NCBI GenBank assembly: GCA_030386875.1
Contig: CM059576.1
Span: 60,263,581-60,327,580 of the forward strand
DNA from: Morinoia aosen
Taxonomy: Eukaryota; Arthropoda; Malacostraca; Amphipoda; Talitridae
Direction: 5' to 3'
DNA: 64,000 nt
Below are positions 35,255-46,601 of the stretch, one piece after another. Every line of letters begins with the position of its first letter. Position 1 is the first letter of the stretch. Position numbers and translations under genes: made by a program. Under the pieces are notes generated by a model. That model saw only the letters and a list, made by a program, of their open reading frames with translations. It was not told the DNA's origin and did no database searches.

Positions 35255-35426
35255 CAGGTCGCTCTATTGAGAGTGCAGTTTTTTCTCCGATCTTGTCACT
35301 TAATGTGGACTTCGGAATTCCATACTTTTCTGAAGCCTTGCGGTACGACATTCCATTCTTAATGGCTGCCACTGCAGTAAGTAACTGCTCTTCATTATAC
35401 ACCGGCTTCTTCCGTTTAGGGGCCCT
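35255..35426 (-). pseudogene. pogo/Tigger transposase, N-terminal HTH exon
   Basis: An acceptor (TATATCTTTATTAG) precedes RAPKRKKPVYNEEQLLTAVA, MSYRKASEKYGIPKSTLSDK and a GTATGT donor. This is the psq-type helix-turn-helix of pogo transposases. As read, joining to the main exon is off by one base, in keeping with decay. An earlier exon with the ATG is implied but was not found. Confidence 0.8.
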
Positions 35427-35563
35427 CTAATAAAGATATAAATGGGTAAATTCATAATATGTCCGATATACTTCAGACCTGATTATTACCGGACACCTGG
35501 CGTCCGGACACCTAAAATGATGATAAAATTTTTAAGGTTACCGGACACATCAAAATTGTGGGA

Positions 35564-35918
35564 CAATATTTACTTTAGGTGCGGCAAGGAAATTAATAAT
35601 TAGGGGGCAAATAATCACTAAAGGAACACATTTAATAACATTTTACAAGAATAACATTCTGCTCGCTGATGCGTTATTTTCGAATAATTGGACTTTGAAG
35701 TTGGCGCCGGCGCCGTTATTTAGTTAATAAGGGTAGTTAACCCCCTATTACAAACGTAAAGAGGTTGGGTCGTGAGGGTTAGCCACAGTTCTTATAGTGA
35801 AAATTATAAATAAAGCTTCTAACCCAATCATTTGGGTGACGACCGCAATCTTGTTTACATCGAATCCAAGATGGCGGCGCCCATGGTGGTCGTTTGCCGC
35901 ACCTAAAGTAAATATTGA
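35564..35918. mobile_element. Foldback element family Y, copy 1
   Basis: The ends CAATATTTACTTTAGGTGCGG and its inverse bracket 355 bp. The inside shares AACCCCCTATTACAAACGTA, GAGGTTGGGTCGTGAGGG and TTATAGTGAAAATTATAAAT with the element near 38285, plus CCAAGATGGCGGC. It lies inside the pogo element. Confidence 0.65.
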
Positions 35919-37929
35919 CCAAATTGTGTTCTGTGTACAATACATGGCGCTATAAACGTTTCAATATAACAAACATGACACTCGAGCTTCAATATGGCGG
36001 CAAGATCGTTTGAATGAGCAACACCTTCACACTTAAATTTCATCTTTCCCGCGGTCTATCCTTAATTTTTTTGGCAGAAATTGCAGCAATGTGTAGTCGG
36101 TACATAATTAGATGCAATTTTCATACGTTCGAAACTTATTTTATCATGACTAACCACTTTTAAACGAGAAATGAAGTATCACTTATACGAACCTGTCACT
36201 GTCAATGCACAGAATCTACGAAGTGCGCCAATAGAAAAAAATAAAGCGTAAGTGTCCGGTATGCTTCAGTGTCCGCGATCCTTATAATTACCCTATAGCG
36301 GTAACTGACTCACCGCAACTCCAGTTTTTGAAGCGGAAAGAAATTCTTTGATCGAGTTGTATGGCAATACTGCAATGGCGTCTCGCTTCCAGCGCTCTGT
36401 CTTGAAAGACGAAACCAAACCTACCGCTATACCTCGTTAAATACTCATTTGACGAAAAAAAAATATAGAATAAAAGTTGTTTATTTCGATGTTCTTACCA
36501 TGTTTCAAGCAACAAAAATTCGAAAATCGATGAGTAGCTGTTTATTCGAGCGCATTCGTCATCAATGACGAAACTAAACTTACCGCTATAAATCGTAAAA
36601 TACTCATTTGAGACGAAAAAAGAATAGAAGAAAACTTGTTTATTTTGATTCCATTAATTAGGTTCAGGCACCAAAAAGTGGAAAATCGACAACTGTCATC
36701 TCCTTCAGATTTACCGGATAATTTATAAGGCTACCATGTACATAGAAGTAAATGTTTGGATATTCCTGTAAGTTTTCAAGTATTGAAATCAGTTGAGTTT
36801 TGAAGTAATATAAGTGGAGTGAAACTAGACTGCTAATTGTCTCACCACTAGGACGCCTGTCATGCCGGGGCCACACTAGTCTAACATCCGTTCGTCAAAT
36901 GAACTCCGTATGTCAAATGAACGCTGGAAGGCCCGTTCGATCATCATTTGATGAATGGATGCTCGTCATTTCGTGAAAGGTCGTCGGAGGTTTTCAGTCA
37001 CCAAATGAACTACGAAGAACAAAGATGGCGGACAGTGTTGACAAGTGTCGCAGCTGTTATGTTGACTTTAAATGATGATTGTGGCCAATTTTGGCAGGAG
37101 ATATATATAAGATATGGTTTTTAGCTGTTTTCGTGGTGGTATCAAAATGTAAAGCAATGAAATTCAGTGCTAGGTCTTGCAGTTTAGTGAAAAAGCAAGT
37201 AGCCTGTTACCAATCAAATTTAGCATTCATTTCCAACAATGTCGACATGTTTTACATGGATGATAATGTGGTAAATGAAAAACTTTTGGTTTTGTAATTT
37301 TTTAGCATTGCTCATGAATGCTATTCACAGAAAAATGTGTCAAACAACTTGTTTTGCAGGCGTTTTTATTGCAGTTCATTCCAGTTTATTAAAATTTATT
37401 TATTGTTTAATAAATTAAAAGTTTCAAGATAATTGAATAGAATTATATTTCATGTTAAAGTGTTAAATTTATTTAATGTGTTCTATAAAAAAGATCCATC
37501 TAATTTTAATGTCTTTTGATTTACAGATCCTAGACAACCAGAAGGTAGGGATATAGCTTAAATCTTGCATTAATTATGTAGACCTTTAAAAAACAATCGT
37601 GATTAATAAGCTTCGTGAGTGTATTCAGGTTTTCGGGAACCACCAATCAGCATTATACTTCTAGGTAAGTGAATGGTGTGCAAGAATGCCTCAAGAGTTC
37701 ATTGCTTTTTTTTTTGCAGGTGTTAAAAGTGAGTTAATTATGTTAATATTCTAAATGAGCAGTTATTTCATTCAACAATGAAATAGGTCATTTTGAGAAT
37801 GCAGGTTTAAACAATGGCTAAAATCCAATAGGGATTGATAATGAGAAGAACAATGTAATTGAAAATGCGGATGCTAGCAAAAAATATCTTAAAGTATTTT
37901 TGATTCATGTTACACTTTTTCTTTAAGTG

Positions 37930-38632
37930 GAAATTACAACGGTCAATTTTTGCTTTAATGTTGTCAACGATTTTGATAATTTTGTTACCAATAATCAATA
38001 ATGGAACACATTTAAAAACGTTTCACATGAATGACATTCTGCTCACTGATGCATTATTTTTGAATTATTCAACTTTGAAGTTGGCTAGTGCGTGCCAGGG
38101 AAGCGAGCGTGCCAAGCATAATTTAATTAAAAACGGAAGCTAACCCCCTATCACAAAAGTTAGGAGGTTGGGTTGTGAGGGGTAGCCACAATTCTTCTAA
38201 TTAGTGAAAATTATAAAATTATAAATAAAGGTTTTTAGTGACGCCCATTTACATCATCTCCAATGACGGCCACCTGGTCCCCAAGATGGCGGCCGCCATC
38301 TTGGAGCGGATGTAAACGGACGTCACTAGAAACCTTCATTTATAATTTTCACTAGAAGAACTGTGGCTACCCCTCATGACTTAACCTCTTTACGTTTGTA
38401 ATAGGGGGTTAGCTTCCGTTTCAACTCTGAAATTGCGCAATAAAGGCCATTCAGGAGCGCCGCTCATATAACTTCAAACTTAAATAACTCGAAAACTAAG
38501 CATTTGCGAGCACATTGTCATTCATGTAATATGTCTTAAAATTGACTATATTACCTATCTATGGCAACAAAATTGTGAAAATCGTTGACAACATTAAAGT
38601 AAAAATTGACCGTTACAACTAACAATGACTTG
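37930..38632. mobile_element. Foldback element family Y, copy 2 (about 700 bp palindrome)
   Basis: Arms of about 340 bp mirror one another around a perfect 24-bp palindrome at about 38280-38303 whose core is GGCGGCCGCC. Paired blocks include GGTCAATTTTTGCTTTAATG with its inverse near 38600, and GGAAGCTAACCCCCTAT with its inverse near 38405-38420. The AAGATGGCGGC word at the centre equals the known YY1-type binding motif on both strands. Confidence 0.75.
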
Positions 38633-39429
38633 ATCAGGTTTAAAAATCCACTGTTTTTTGTGATTACCATTAGTCATATATTTCCCTTCAGGATTACAGC
38701 ATAATCTTATGTTTAAGCAAATGGTGTTAGATAATTATTTTTAACTCTCAAGTTCTGTACAATGAGCATGAGCATGTCAATGTTGAACACAACAATAATG
38801 ATAAGTAGGGCCATTATTACCTACCAGAGTTGATAGACAAACATTATTGACATTAGGTTATGAGTTTAGATAATGTTTGTAATGGTATTGTTGTTCTGTG
38901 GAGTACAACAAGTAGTATAAATGTTAGTGGTGACCTATTTAAACTGCCAGTTATTTGTATCACATTAGATCCTGAAATTTTGCTCTTAATTTTGAATTTG
39001 TTATTTTACCTATTAATTGTAAATATTCTATTTATCTGAAGCTGCTGATCATCTATGATGAAATTAGTCTGCTCGATGTTGTTGTACTCTTAAATTTGTA
39101 CCTTTTTGCATATGTGAAAATTCGTACAGATGTCTTATTGCCATTCTGAATGTCAGTGGAATTTGGGCATTAAGTTTGATACATTTGTTTTAAAGTATTT
39201 GGAACAAAAGTTAGAATTCTTAAAATATATGAGATTCTCTGCAAATTATTCTGAATTTAGGCAAGAAGCTTGTGGAAAAATGTGCACTTGTTACTGACAG
39301 TTTTAGAAGTGAAGTAAACATAGCTTGATAGTATTTTTTTCTAAACAATGTGAACATTTTGCTAGGAGGGCAATTTTTAATTTTGATCATACAGTTGAGG
39401 CTTTATGAAAACTATCATTATGACATAGA

Positions 39430-39735
39430 TGAAGCTCCCAGGGGGACTATGTGAGGGCCTGAGCTAAAGGTTAAGTAGGCTTCCTTTTGTTGAAATAGAA
39501 TAGGCTTTTGTTTTGTTACGGACCATCTTTTTTTCGATTCACTGCTGTCCTGTTTTTCAGCACCTACTACTTTCTTCTTCAATTCTTTCTTGTTTCATGA
39601 ACTTCTTTCTTAGCTTCCTGTTTCTGTGTACCTTGTGCATAGATTCAGCGTTCCCTCTACTCCATACTAAATGGTGCCTTCCTCCTTCCTCTCTTAGAAC
39701 ATCTTTGTCGTGCAATTAAGGGAGGCTTAAACTTT
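39430..39735 (-). repeat. Interspersed repeat family R, copy 6
   Basis: In reverse orientation it begins with the palindromic tail GCTCCCAGGGGGACTATGTG and runs through AGGTTAAGTAGGCTTCC, GTTACGGACCATC, TTCACTGCTGTCC and CAGCACCTACTACTTTCTTC to GGGAGGCTTAAAC. Confidence 0.68.
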
Positions 39736-39879
39736 CTTATATAATAATAATAATGACATAGATGAATCTTTGTAGTCGTGTGTGACCCTCATGTAACATA
39801 AAGTGGAGGTTTTTATTGTTCCTCATTTGAGTTCTCAATGAAACTCATGGAAAACTTTTCCTTCATTAACTAATAATTT

Positions 39880-40740
39880 TCAGTGTTGGATGAAAGTCAG
39901 TACCAGATTGTGCGACTGCGTACTCTGAACATTATTTTAGCAATACCTAATGATATTTCTTTCAACATACAATTTTCAAACATTTCACTACACATATCTC
40001 TACTTCTTGTGCTATTCCCTAACAAAACATGTTCATTTTCAATAAAGCTCATGTACTGGAGCAAACAAATATGTTCTATGCACTTGAATAATCAAGTCTG
40101 TCACAAACGCTATTGCAAGAATTAATATTACTAGTAACTATATAGGGGACTATTATATCAATGGTGTAAGAATAATTCTAATTGATATTATTTTTTTCAG
40201 ATCTCCTAAAGAAGAGGACATCCCCCCCATGCTTCTGTTTCTTGCGGCTCCTCGCTTCTGAAAGGATGAAAATATCAGGGTCTGGAGCTGTGGAGAGCAA
40301 GGCTTGGATGCGCACTAACCTTATGGCCTTTTTTTTGGATTATGGGCCCCCAGACTAGCATGAGCAGCATGAATATTAATTCAAGTGATGATTTTGTTAC
40401 CCACATTTCAAGTGAAACGCAAATAATCAAAGAACCCTATACAGAGTATTTTTGTGTTGGTCGACAGATTGGTTTCAGGAAGAACTTAAAAATACTGTAG
40501 AAACTCAGTTAATGGGCACTTCAGCCGAAATTGATAACGATATCGTTCATGTAAGTAGTGGATCCAAGCCTCAAAATTGTCTCGCCTGCACCAAGCCTTT
40601 CCCGGTAGCAGATACATGTACTGATGTCATGGGCAGTGGGGGATTTTGTAGGTGTAAAAGGAGTAAGAAAGATACGAGCATTTTAATATAGTACGCTAGA
40701 GTTATTTCATGAAAATTTTTTTCATGTTGAGAGCTCATTA
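39880..40740. other. Region inside the PIF element with short open frames
   Basis: Plus-strand frames at 39883-40125 and 40452-40691 (the latter with QNCLACTKPFPVADTC) look partly protein-like, but I recognise no family. A second Harbinger protein would be expected somewhere in the element, and I cannot show that this is it. Confidence 0.25.
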
Positions 40741-41054
40741 GCATGAAAAAGGAGTGCTGGAAATGATAATTACATTACCAAACTTGCTGTGAACTTGTGC
40801 TTGATAAACTGAATGGCCTTGCGGGTGAAGAACAAATGAAGTTCATGTCGAAACTTGCTAAACTCTGTTCTAAGAATTGACAAGTGTTAGATGTCATTTA
40901 CTGGCCTCTTTAATAATAACCATGAACTTATCTATAAATTGCTTCCCTGCCTGACTGTGAAATTGTTCCTTTCTTTTATCTCAATGTATGATAGGATCAA
41001 TTAAGTTATACCTTATGTGGTAAAATAGCATATCTAGGGTCAGTACAATGCTAT

Positions 41055-41540
41055 TCTATAATTTGTTACGGACCATCCTATTATTTTTGCTCCTCTTTGA
41101 CTTATTTTTCCACTCCAAATACTTCACCCTTAACCTTCATCTGACTTCATAAAAATCCCGATTTTCTGTTTCTCTATCACGATAAAAAACTATTGTATCT
41201 AAGGGAAGTAACACTTCCAGGAGAAGAATGGTAGGGCACGAGCTTGTTAAAATAGTGTTTCTGGTTTTGTTTTAGTGATCATGTTTTTTCGGCTCATTGC
41301 CATCTTTTTCTTCAGCACCTACTACTACCTTCTTGCATGTTTATTTTGTTTGAATTTTCTTCCCAACTTCCTGCTTAAATACGCATTGTATCCTGTGTGG
41401 CAAGACACTCGTTTTACCACACAAGGATGGCCTGTGTGAGACACACATTGTGCTTAGATTTCCAGTGTACGTGTCCGTACTCGATGGTCCCTTCACTATT
41501 CCTCTCTTGATCACGTCGTTGTCGTGACTATGATGATCTA
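41055..41540 (-). repeat. Interspersed repeat family R, copies 7 and 8 in series (partial)
   Basis: Two incomplete reverse copies follow each other. The first has GTTACGGACCATCCT, TTGTATCTAAGGGAAGTAAC and GCACGAGCTTG. The second has TTCGGCTCATTGCCATC, CAGCACCTACTACTACC and CACTATTCCTCTCTTGATCA. Confidence 0.55.
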
Positions 41541-41587
41541 AACTAACCTAAATAATTATAATAGTAACTAGTAATTATTTTCCTCAG

Positions 41588-41930
41588 GGGGATACAATTA
41601 TTGTATCTATGGGAACTAGCGCTCCCAGGGGGACAATGTGAGGGCCCGAGCTGAGAGTTAGGTAGGCCTTCTTTTTTGTTGAAATAAAATGTTTTTTTGG
41701 TATGTTAATGACCACCTTTTTTCGGTTCACTGCTGTCCTTTTCTTCAACACCTACAACTTTCTTCTTCAACTTTGATCTTTTTTCATGACCTTCTTTCAC
41801 AACTTACTGTTTCTATGCTTTTCTGCGTAGATTCCGCGTTTCCTTAACTCCATACTAAATGGTACGTTCCTCCTTTCTCTCTTTGGATCGCATTTGTTGC
41901 TGGGTAGGGAGGCTAAAACTAACGACTAAT
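41588..41930 (-). repeat. Interspersed repeat family R, copy 9
   Basis: It begins CTCAGGGGGATACAATTATT and GTATCTATGGGAACTAGCGC, then GGGCCCGAGCTGAGAGTTAG, TTCGGTTCACTGCTGTCC, CAACACCTACAACTTTC and ends in GGGAGGCTAAAAC. It is nearly full length, close to copy 4 in reverse. Confidence 0.7.
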
Positions 41931-42589
41931 CTAATCTATTATCCGCCGTTACTATGCGGACGTAATCATCTGTAAGAACACATATGCATAAATTTTTCAA
42001 TACGCTGTTGAGTTGTAATATAATTTAATCTAAGGTGAACAAAGAAACTATTCAATTTAACTTATGAGGATGCGAACTATAGCTATGCACCATATCTGCA
42101 TGATGGTAGGGCATACGAGTAAATGGATGAAACTATTTCAGTTAGTGGCAGATTTATAAACTAGATATGAGTGTGGACAAAACTGTTTATTTGGTAACAT
42201 TGGTTTACGTTGTTGTTATTAAAAATCGGATTTTTATACTTGTTGAAACTCTGCACATGGATTTTGCGACAATGCTTGATTGTGAATTCAGATTATGGAT
42301 GTTCCTAACCGTAACACGTTATCTAGTTTGCAGTAATACATTTCCTAAATCCTGTTGATGTAGATCTTTAGTTAGCCTTCTTAAGTCAAATAATGATTTG
42401 TCAATGTTTTATTTAACGATGAAAAGCTGGAATAAAATACATGATGTTATTGAAACAATTTATTTTGTTGATTGACCTAATACATTCATTCCAACAAGTA
42501 ATACCAGAAAATAATGAGGAACTATTATTTCTCAGATATTTCTAACACTTTTAGGATGCATTTCCACAGTAGTGTTAGTGCATGGAGTC

Positions 42590-44000
42590 CCAACACTTTA
42601 TCCAGCAAGCTTACAGCTCCTCCGCTTGTGAAGTAGTTCTTCAGCTGGTCTCTGATGGCTGTAGCTGACAGCCGATCGACCGCCTCAACACAACGAACCG
42701 AATGATGTCCAGTGTTTTCCCACCAACTGCGGGTTGTGCACGATCCAGTGATAATGTGCTTTTTTCAAGAGCAAGCGGGTTGATATAACGGAAGTCTTTA
42801 TGATCATTTAGGTAATAATAAAGAGCGCAAGTTGCTAGAGTGGTAGACTGGATTCTCTTGACTGTGATGTTTGTATCAGTACGGAAAACTCTGATCGTAC
42901 TTGACAGTAAGCCGAATGCGTTTGTCTCTGTTTTTCGTGCTATAGAAAGACCAGCTGAAAACTCTTTGGTCGTGAGAAAGGTTAGTACAAGGATAATGCT
43001 TCATGAAACGAGTTGGCAATGAGAACGCATCATCTGCCGCTATGACATGTAAAGAAAGGAAGTTGGTCACAAGAAGTTCACGAGTATGGGGCATGTTCAA
43101 GCAGTTAGAATCGAATGATTACCTAAAGGATGAGTTATTGAACACTCCTGCGTCATGATACTCGATCAATTGTAGCGAGGTATCAGAGGGTAATTCCGAG
43201 TCGATCACAAGCAGGGAAGCATTTCTGGAACTTACTGTCTTGCTTGCAGATTACCGAGCCAACTTTGCCCAGTATGTCTTATACCTTCCGCAAAGAATAA
43301 GAAAACTTTTGCATAATTCTTGTGTATTAACACGTATAAATGACGAACACCAAAATTATACATCGGAGAAAGCATTATATTATTCTCAACGAAGGCGATG
43401 GAGAAGACTTATCTTGAGTCAATTTTTTTAACGTTTCATGCCCTAAGCTCATTTTCAACAAGGAAAACTTGCACAATTTTAACAGATAACAATAGACAAA
43501 CATGCAAAACATAAATGGAGAAACCTTGACAGTTTAATGACTTCAATTCCTCCCCATTCGCTCTTTCTGAGGGTTGCTGAGGACACCTGCAAAAGTCATC
43601 AAACTGCTAACATTCTTGGATCCCCTTTTCATTCTTGTATTAAAGAGCATTGCTTAACTCAGCCATATTACCAAGCTATTTTCAGCGGCAAATTCTAAAT
43701 TTTAATCTCAATTAAATAAAATCATTTATGATCCGTTTAAAAGAAACGTTCAAAAATAATCATTTTCTCCGTAGGAACAATCTCACTTTAACTGCAATCG
43801 TTTACATCAGCAAGCAGATCTTCTCTCAATCGATTCGGATTGTTAGCTCTATTTCGCCATGGTTTTACCCAACATCTGCTTTTAGGTTTCGCTTTTTTTG
43901 TACTTTCATAAAAAGTTGCGGTCACAAAAGTTCCTTCGACAGCAAATTTCTAGAGCTCACACATTCGCACGTCCTGCTCATCCATATCGCGTACGTACTT
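42590..44000 (-). pseudogene. PIF/Harbinger transposase relic
   Basis: From 44000 downward the minus strand reads KPKSRCWVKPWRNRANNPNR (the N-terminal WV.PW block). Past an inserted Penelope-like piece it reads DRLGITL.YLAT, HDAGVFNNSS, HVIAADDAFSLPTRFMKHYP (the DDAF catalytic block), TNAFGLLSSTIRVFR and AIRDQLKNYFTSGGAV at the C-terminus. These are in the order of Harbinger transposases. Stops, shifts and a deletion between YLAT and DAGVF remove the first catalytic block. Confidence 0.85.
43430..43720. mobile_element. Penelope-like fragment D inside the PIF transposase
   Basis: The minus-strand 3' end motif (AACGTTTCATGCCCTAAGCTC) opens the fragment, and the plus strand then reads SHQTANILGSPFHSCIKEHC, a GIY-YIG segment. 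As in elements A-C, opposite-strand pieces abut. It splits the Harbinger transposase between its N-terminus and the DRLGITL block. Confidence 0.65.
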
Positions 44001-44186
44001 CGGTTTGTTTACATTCGATGAACGTCGGACGCTCATCACAGAGCTTAGTCAGAGCCACACACAGTCGTAATGTGGCCTGACTTGCTTAACGGCCGTTTGA
44101 CATGACGAGTGTCCGTCATTCATTTGACGAACGAAAAATTGTAGTGTGGCCCCGGCATCAGGATGCCGACCAGGCAGGGGTTAGCT

Positions 44187-44423
44187 GTATTCCGCCCGTA
44201 AGTGTTGGCGGCTTAAGGGTAGAACAAGGAGACGAGTAGACTTTCAACGTGTATTGGTGAAGAGGCACGGCAGGACCAAATGCGCCCCAAGGGGGCTCCG
44301 CACTACCTTATATACCTTACTATTTGCTGATGTCAGCATGCGCACTGCGGTGGTACCCGCACAGGGCGTCGACCTGAATACGTACGTACAGATGCACAGA
44401 GAGAGTACGCACTTGTAACGGCA
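44187..44423 (-). repeat. 3' LTR of the Gypsy element
   Basis: On the element's strand it runs from TGCCGTTACAAG to GGCGGAATAC. A TATATA box lies at about 44308-44316. Ends are TG...AC rather than TG...CA. It differs from the 5' LTR at four positions. Confidence 0.95.
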
Positions 44424-44436
44424 TACACCTCCCCCC
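44424..44436 (-). other. Polypurine tract
   Basis: On the minus strand GGGGGGAGGTGTA abuts the LTR start TGCC, the expected site for plus-strand DNA priming. Confidence 0.8.
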
Positions 44437-46183
44437 ATGCCCTGGTTATTTACCAATATAAGAATCAATCAATTGAAGTTTTAAGAATCGTAACTTACAA
44501 TTTCAACAAAGGCAGCTAAAAACATCCTAGGTAAAATATCTCCAATTGAAAAGTACTGTGTAACAAAACAACTATCATTTTAGGAAAAGAAACAACGCAT
44601 CGAAGTAAAATTGACTGGACATTGTAAAAATGAAATCATTCACACCCCCACCACCAAGAAAATCGGAAAAGCCGCTGCTCAAATACACCATAGGAACGCA
44701 ATAATCCTAACTTAATAACAGAATACACGTCCCGAAACGTTGACCTGAATAACCGAACACAAAAAAAATCCGTTGCTAAAAACTATAAACGACATCCAAA
44801 AACGGTAAAAGAAAACTCCACGGTTTTCAGAACCATGATTCAACTAACTTTCAGCGTAGGAACACGTCAGCATAAATCGACAATAAACTCTAAGAAAAAT
44901 GTTGAAACATGAAAAAAAAGGAAACATCCCAGAAATACACGTTAAGGATTAAAGCAATCAGGCAATATTTATTCAAAAAAAATTTTCCGGTTCGTACGCA
45001 GAAGTAGTTATTAAACAACTTGGAATTGTTACACAGAAAAATTAAACGCCGCATGAATGTGCTACGGACAACTCCGTTGACAACCACAGAGTTTCGTTAT
45101 CATGAAAACAATATCACATGTAGAAGAAAAAAATAATAAACACGCATCGAAATTTGTATTGGAAATCCTATCCAATTAAAATATCATCATTGTCGTAGAA
45201 ATAAATTTAATTTAACGAAAGTGAAAGAATACATACAGTATACTTGAACAATGTAAAATCTTGAACGTCGATCCGAACAAGAGAAAAATCTATACCAAAC
45301 ACATCAAGAAGAAAAATTACTGAGTATCTGAGTAACCGCTTCAATTGTAATCCGACTTAGGTACGCAAGGTGAAGTTTGGCAATTAACCTCTACCAACAA
45401 AAAATTAAGTGAAAACTGCATATGAATAACATATTTCGGAAACCAAATGAGATATATCGGGTATGAAAACAACAGCAATAAAAATTTCTAAACAGAAGAA
45501 CATCCTTTCCAAAATCAAACACGTCTTCCAAAGTTCATCAACAACGCAAGATGAGTAAACAAAATTAATGAAATTCGGAAAAAAATATCTGTGTCCCCTA
45601 AAAATCGAAAACAAAGGTGCACACATTACGCATGAAGTTAAGGAAAAATAATTTCTTTTTGTAAACAACGCAAGAATTTACGTATTTTAGTTACATCAAC
45701 AGTCGCCATGAAGTCGCAATTTCCGTAAACATTGTTGCACGCTAAACAGGTTAATTGCTAAACATAAAGAAAACGAAAATGGAAAATCGCATCGTTGAAA
45801 CAACAACCAAATTATAATCACTCAAACATAAGTAAGAAATAATGCAATTTAGAACAATACATTCGTTAAGGATAATAAGAAATACGCATAAGTGAATTAC
45901 AACGCATTGCCACTGAAAATTTGTTGACAAAATTTATCGCATGAAATTATCTACTGTAATCGGAAACCAATGTACACATTTTCGTGTACGTGAATATGAT
46001 ATCATTTTCGAGCATCATCGCTAAAATTCGAAGGGTATAAGAAAACCTTATAACTAATTCCTGAGGTATATGCTAAATCAGAATAACACTATGTCCGTTT
46101 ATAACGCATGAGGAAAAATAGTGTCGCTAAACGACGCGCGAGTGTATCAACCTCACCGTTTCAAAAACATTCCACGCCGTCGC

Positions 46184-46501
46184 CTACACCTCGTTCGTCG
46201 CCTGGGGGTGACGTAACTGCGGCTCGGCAGTGCTTGACCTGAGCAGCTGACGTCGAAGCAACGCGTCCTCAGAACGGAACCTGTCTTCTAGCAAAATCAG
46301 TTCACGACGAGAGTAAAAGAGACAGACTCCTATCGCCAAGGTCGCTGGGAAAAGAAAAAGGAATCCTAAATCAGTAACTCGATCCGGTAGGATGTCGACT
46401 AAAGCGTTCGCCGCAATCCAGTCCTTGGAAACACGTCCCTGGTGGTGCTCTAACGCATTGGTTAGAGCCTCCACCGAGACATGCGTAAGTCTGTTCCCCA
46501 T
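46184..46501 (-). CDS. Small membrane-protein ORF in the env position of the Gypsy element
   Basis: 105 codons from an ATG at 46501. Residues about 45-62 form one hydrophobic span (LGFLFLFPATLAIGVCLF) followed by a basic, charged tail (RRELILLEDRF). A well-formed acceptor, TTTGTTTCCGATTTCAG, lies 31 bases upstream (AG at 46534-46533), so a spliced subgenomic RNA could express it, as known for env of errantiviruses. It is far shorter than any Env, and I do not recognise it. It may be a remnant of an Env C-terminus or a distinct accessory protein. Confidence 0.45.
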   Translation of the reverse strand: MGNRLTHVSVEALTNALEHHQGRVSKDWIAANALVDILPDRVTDLGFLFLFPATLAIGVCLFYSRRELILLEDRFRSEDALLRRQLLRSSTAEPQLRHPQATNEV

Positions 46502-46601
46502 CTTGAAGGTCAGGTGGCGATGCGTGCGCAGTCTGAAATCGGAAACAAATACAGATCAAATTAGCATGGCCACACAATTTAAAAAATTTAATCAGGTAAT
46601 T

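Larger units (their letters stand above)
33675..36293 (-). mobile_element. pogo/Tigger element, 2619 bp
   Basis: TA duplications (33673-33674, 36294-36295) flank inverted repeats: GGGTA(C/A)TTATAA(A/G)GAT(A/C)GCGGAC over 23 bp with 3 mismatches. The empty site is visible in the other family G copies (GAGTTATAGC). It carries a two-part transposase on the minus strand and a small foldback element at 35564-35918. Confidence 0.9.
33548..36715. mobile_element. TIR element family G, copy 4, host of a pogo insertion
   Basis: Perfect 8-bp duplications ggataatt (33540-33547, 36716-36723) flank GGTAAATCTGAAGGAGATG and its inverse. Subterminal blocks match the other copies. It is 3168 bp only because a 2.6-kb pogo-type element sits inside; the remainder is about 547 bp. 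Confidence 0.92.
36863..44157 (-). mobile_element. PIF/Harbinger-type DNA transposon, about 7.3 kb, decayed
   Basis: The ends are 16 identical inverted bases, TGCCGGGGCCACACTA, flanked by TCA on both sides (36860-36862, 44158-44160). A second shared block CGTTCGTCAAATGAA lies just inside each end. The minus strand carries pieces of a Harbinger transposase at 42590-44000. The size is inflated by later insertions: family R repeats, a foldback at 38 kb and a Penelope-like piece at 43.4 kb. The 3-bp duplication fits the superfamily, though TWA is commoner than TCA. Confidence 0.72.
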
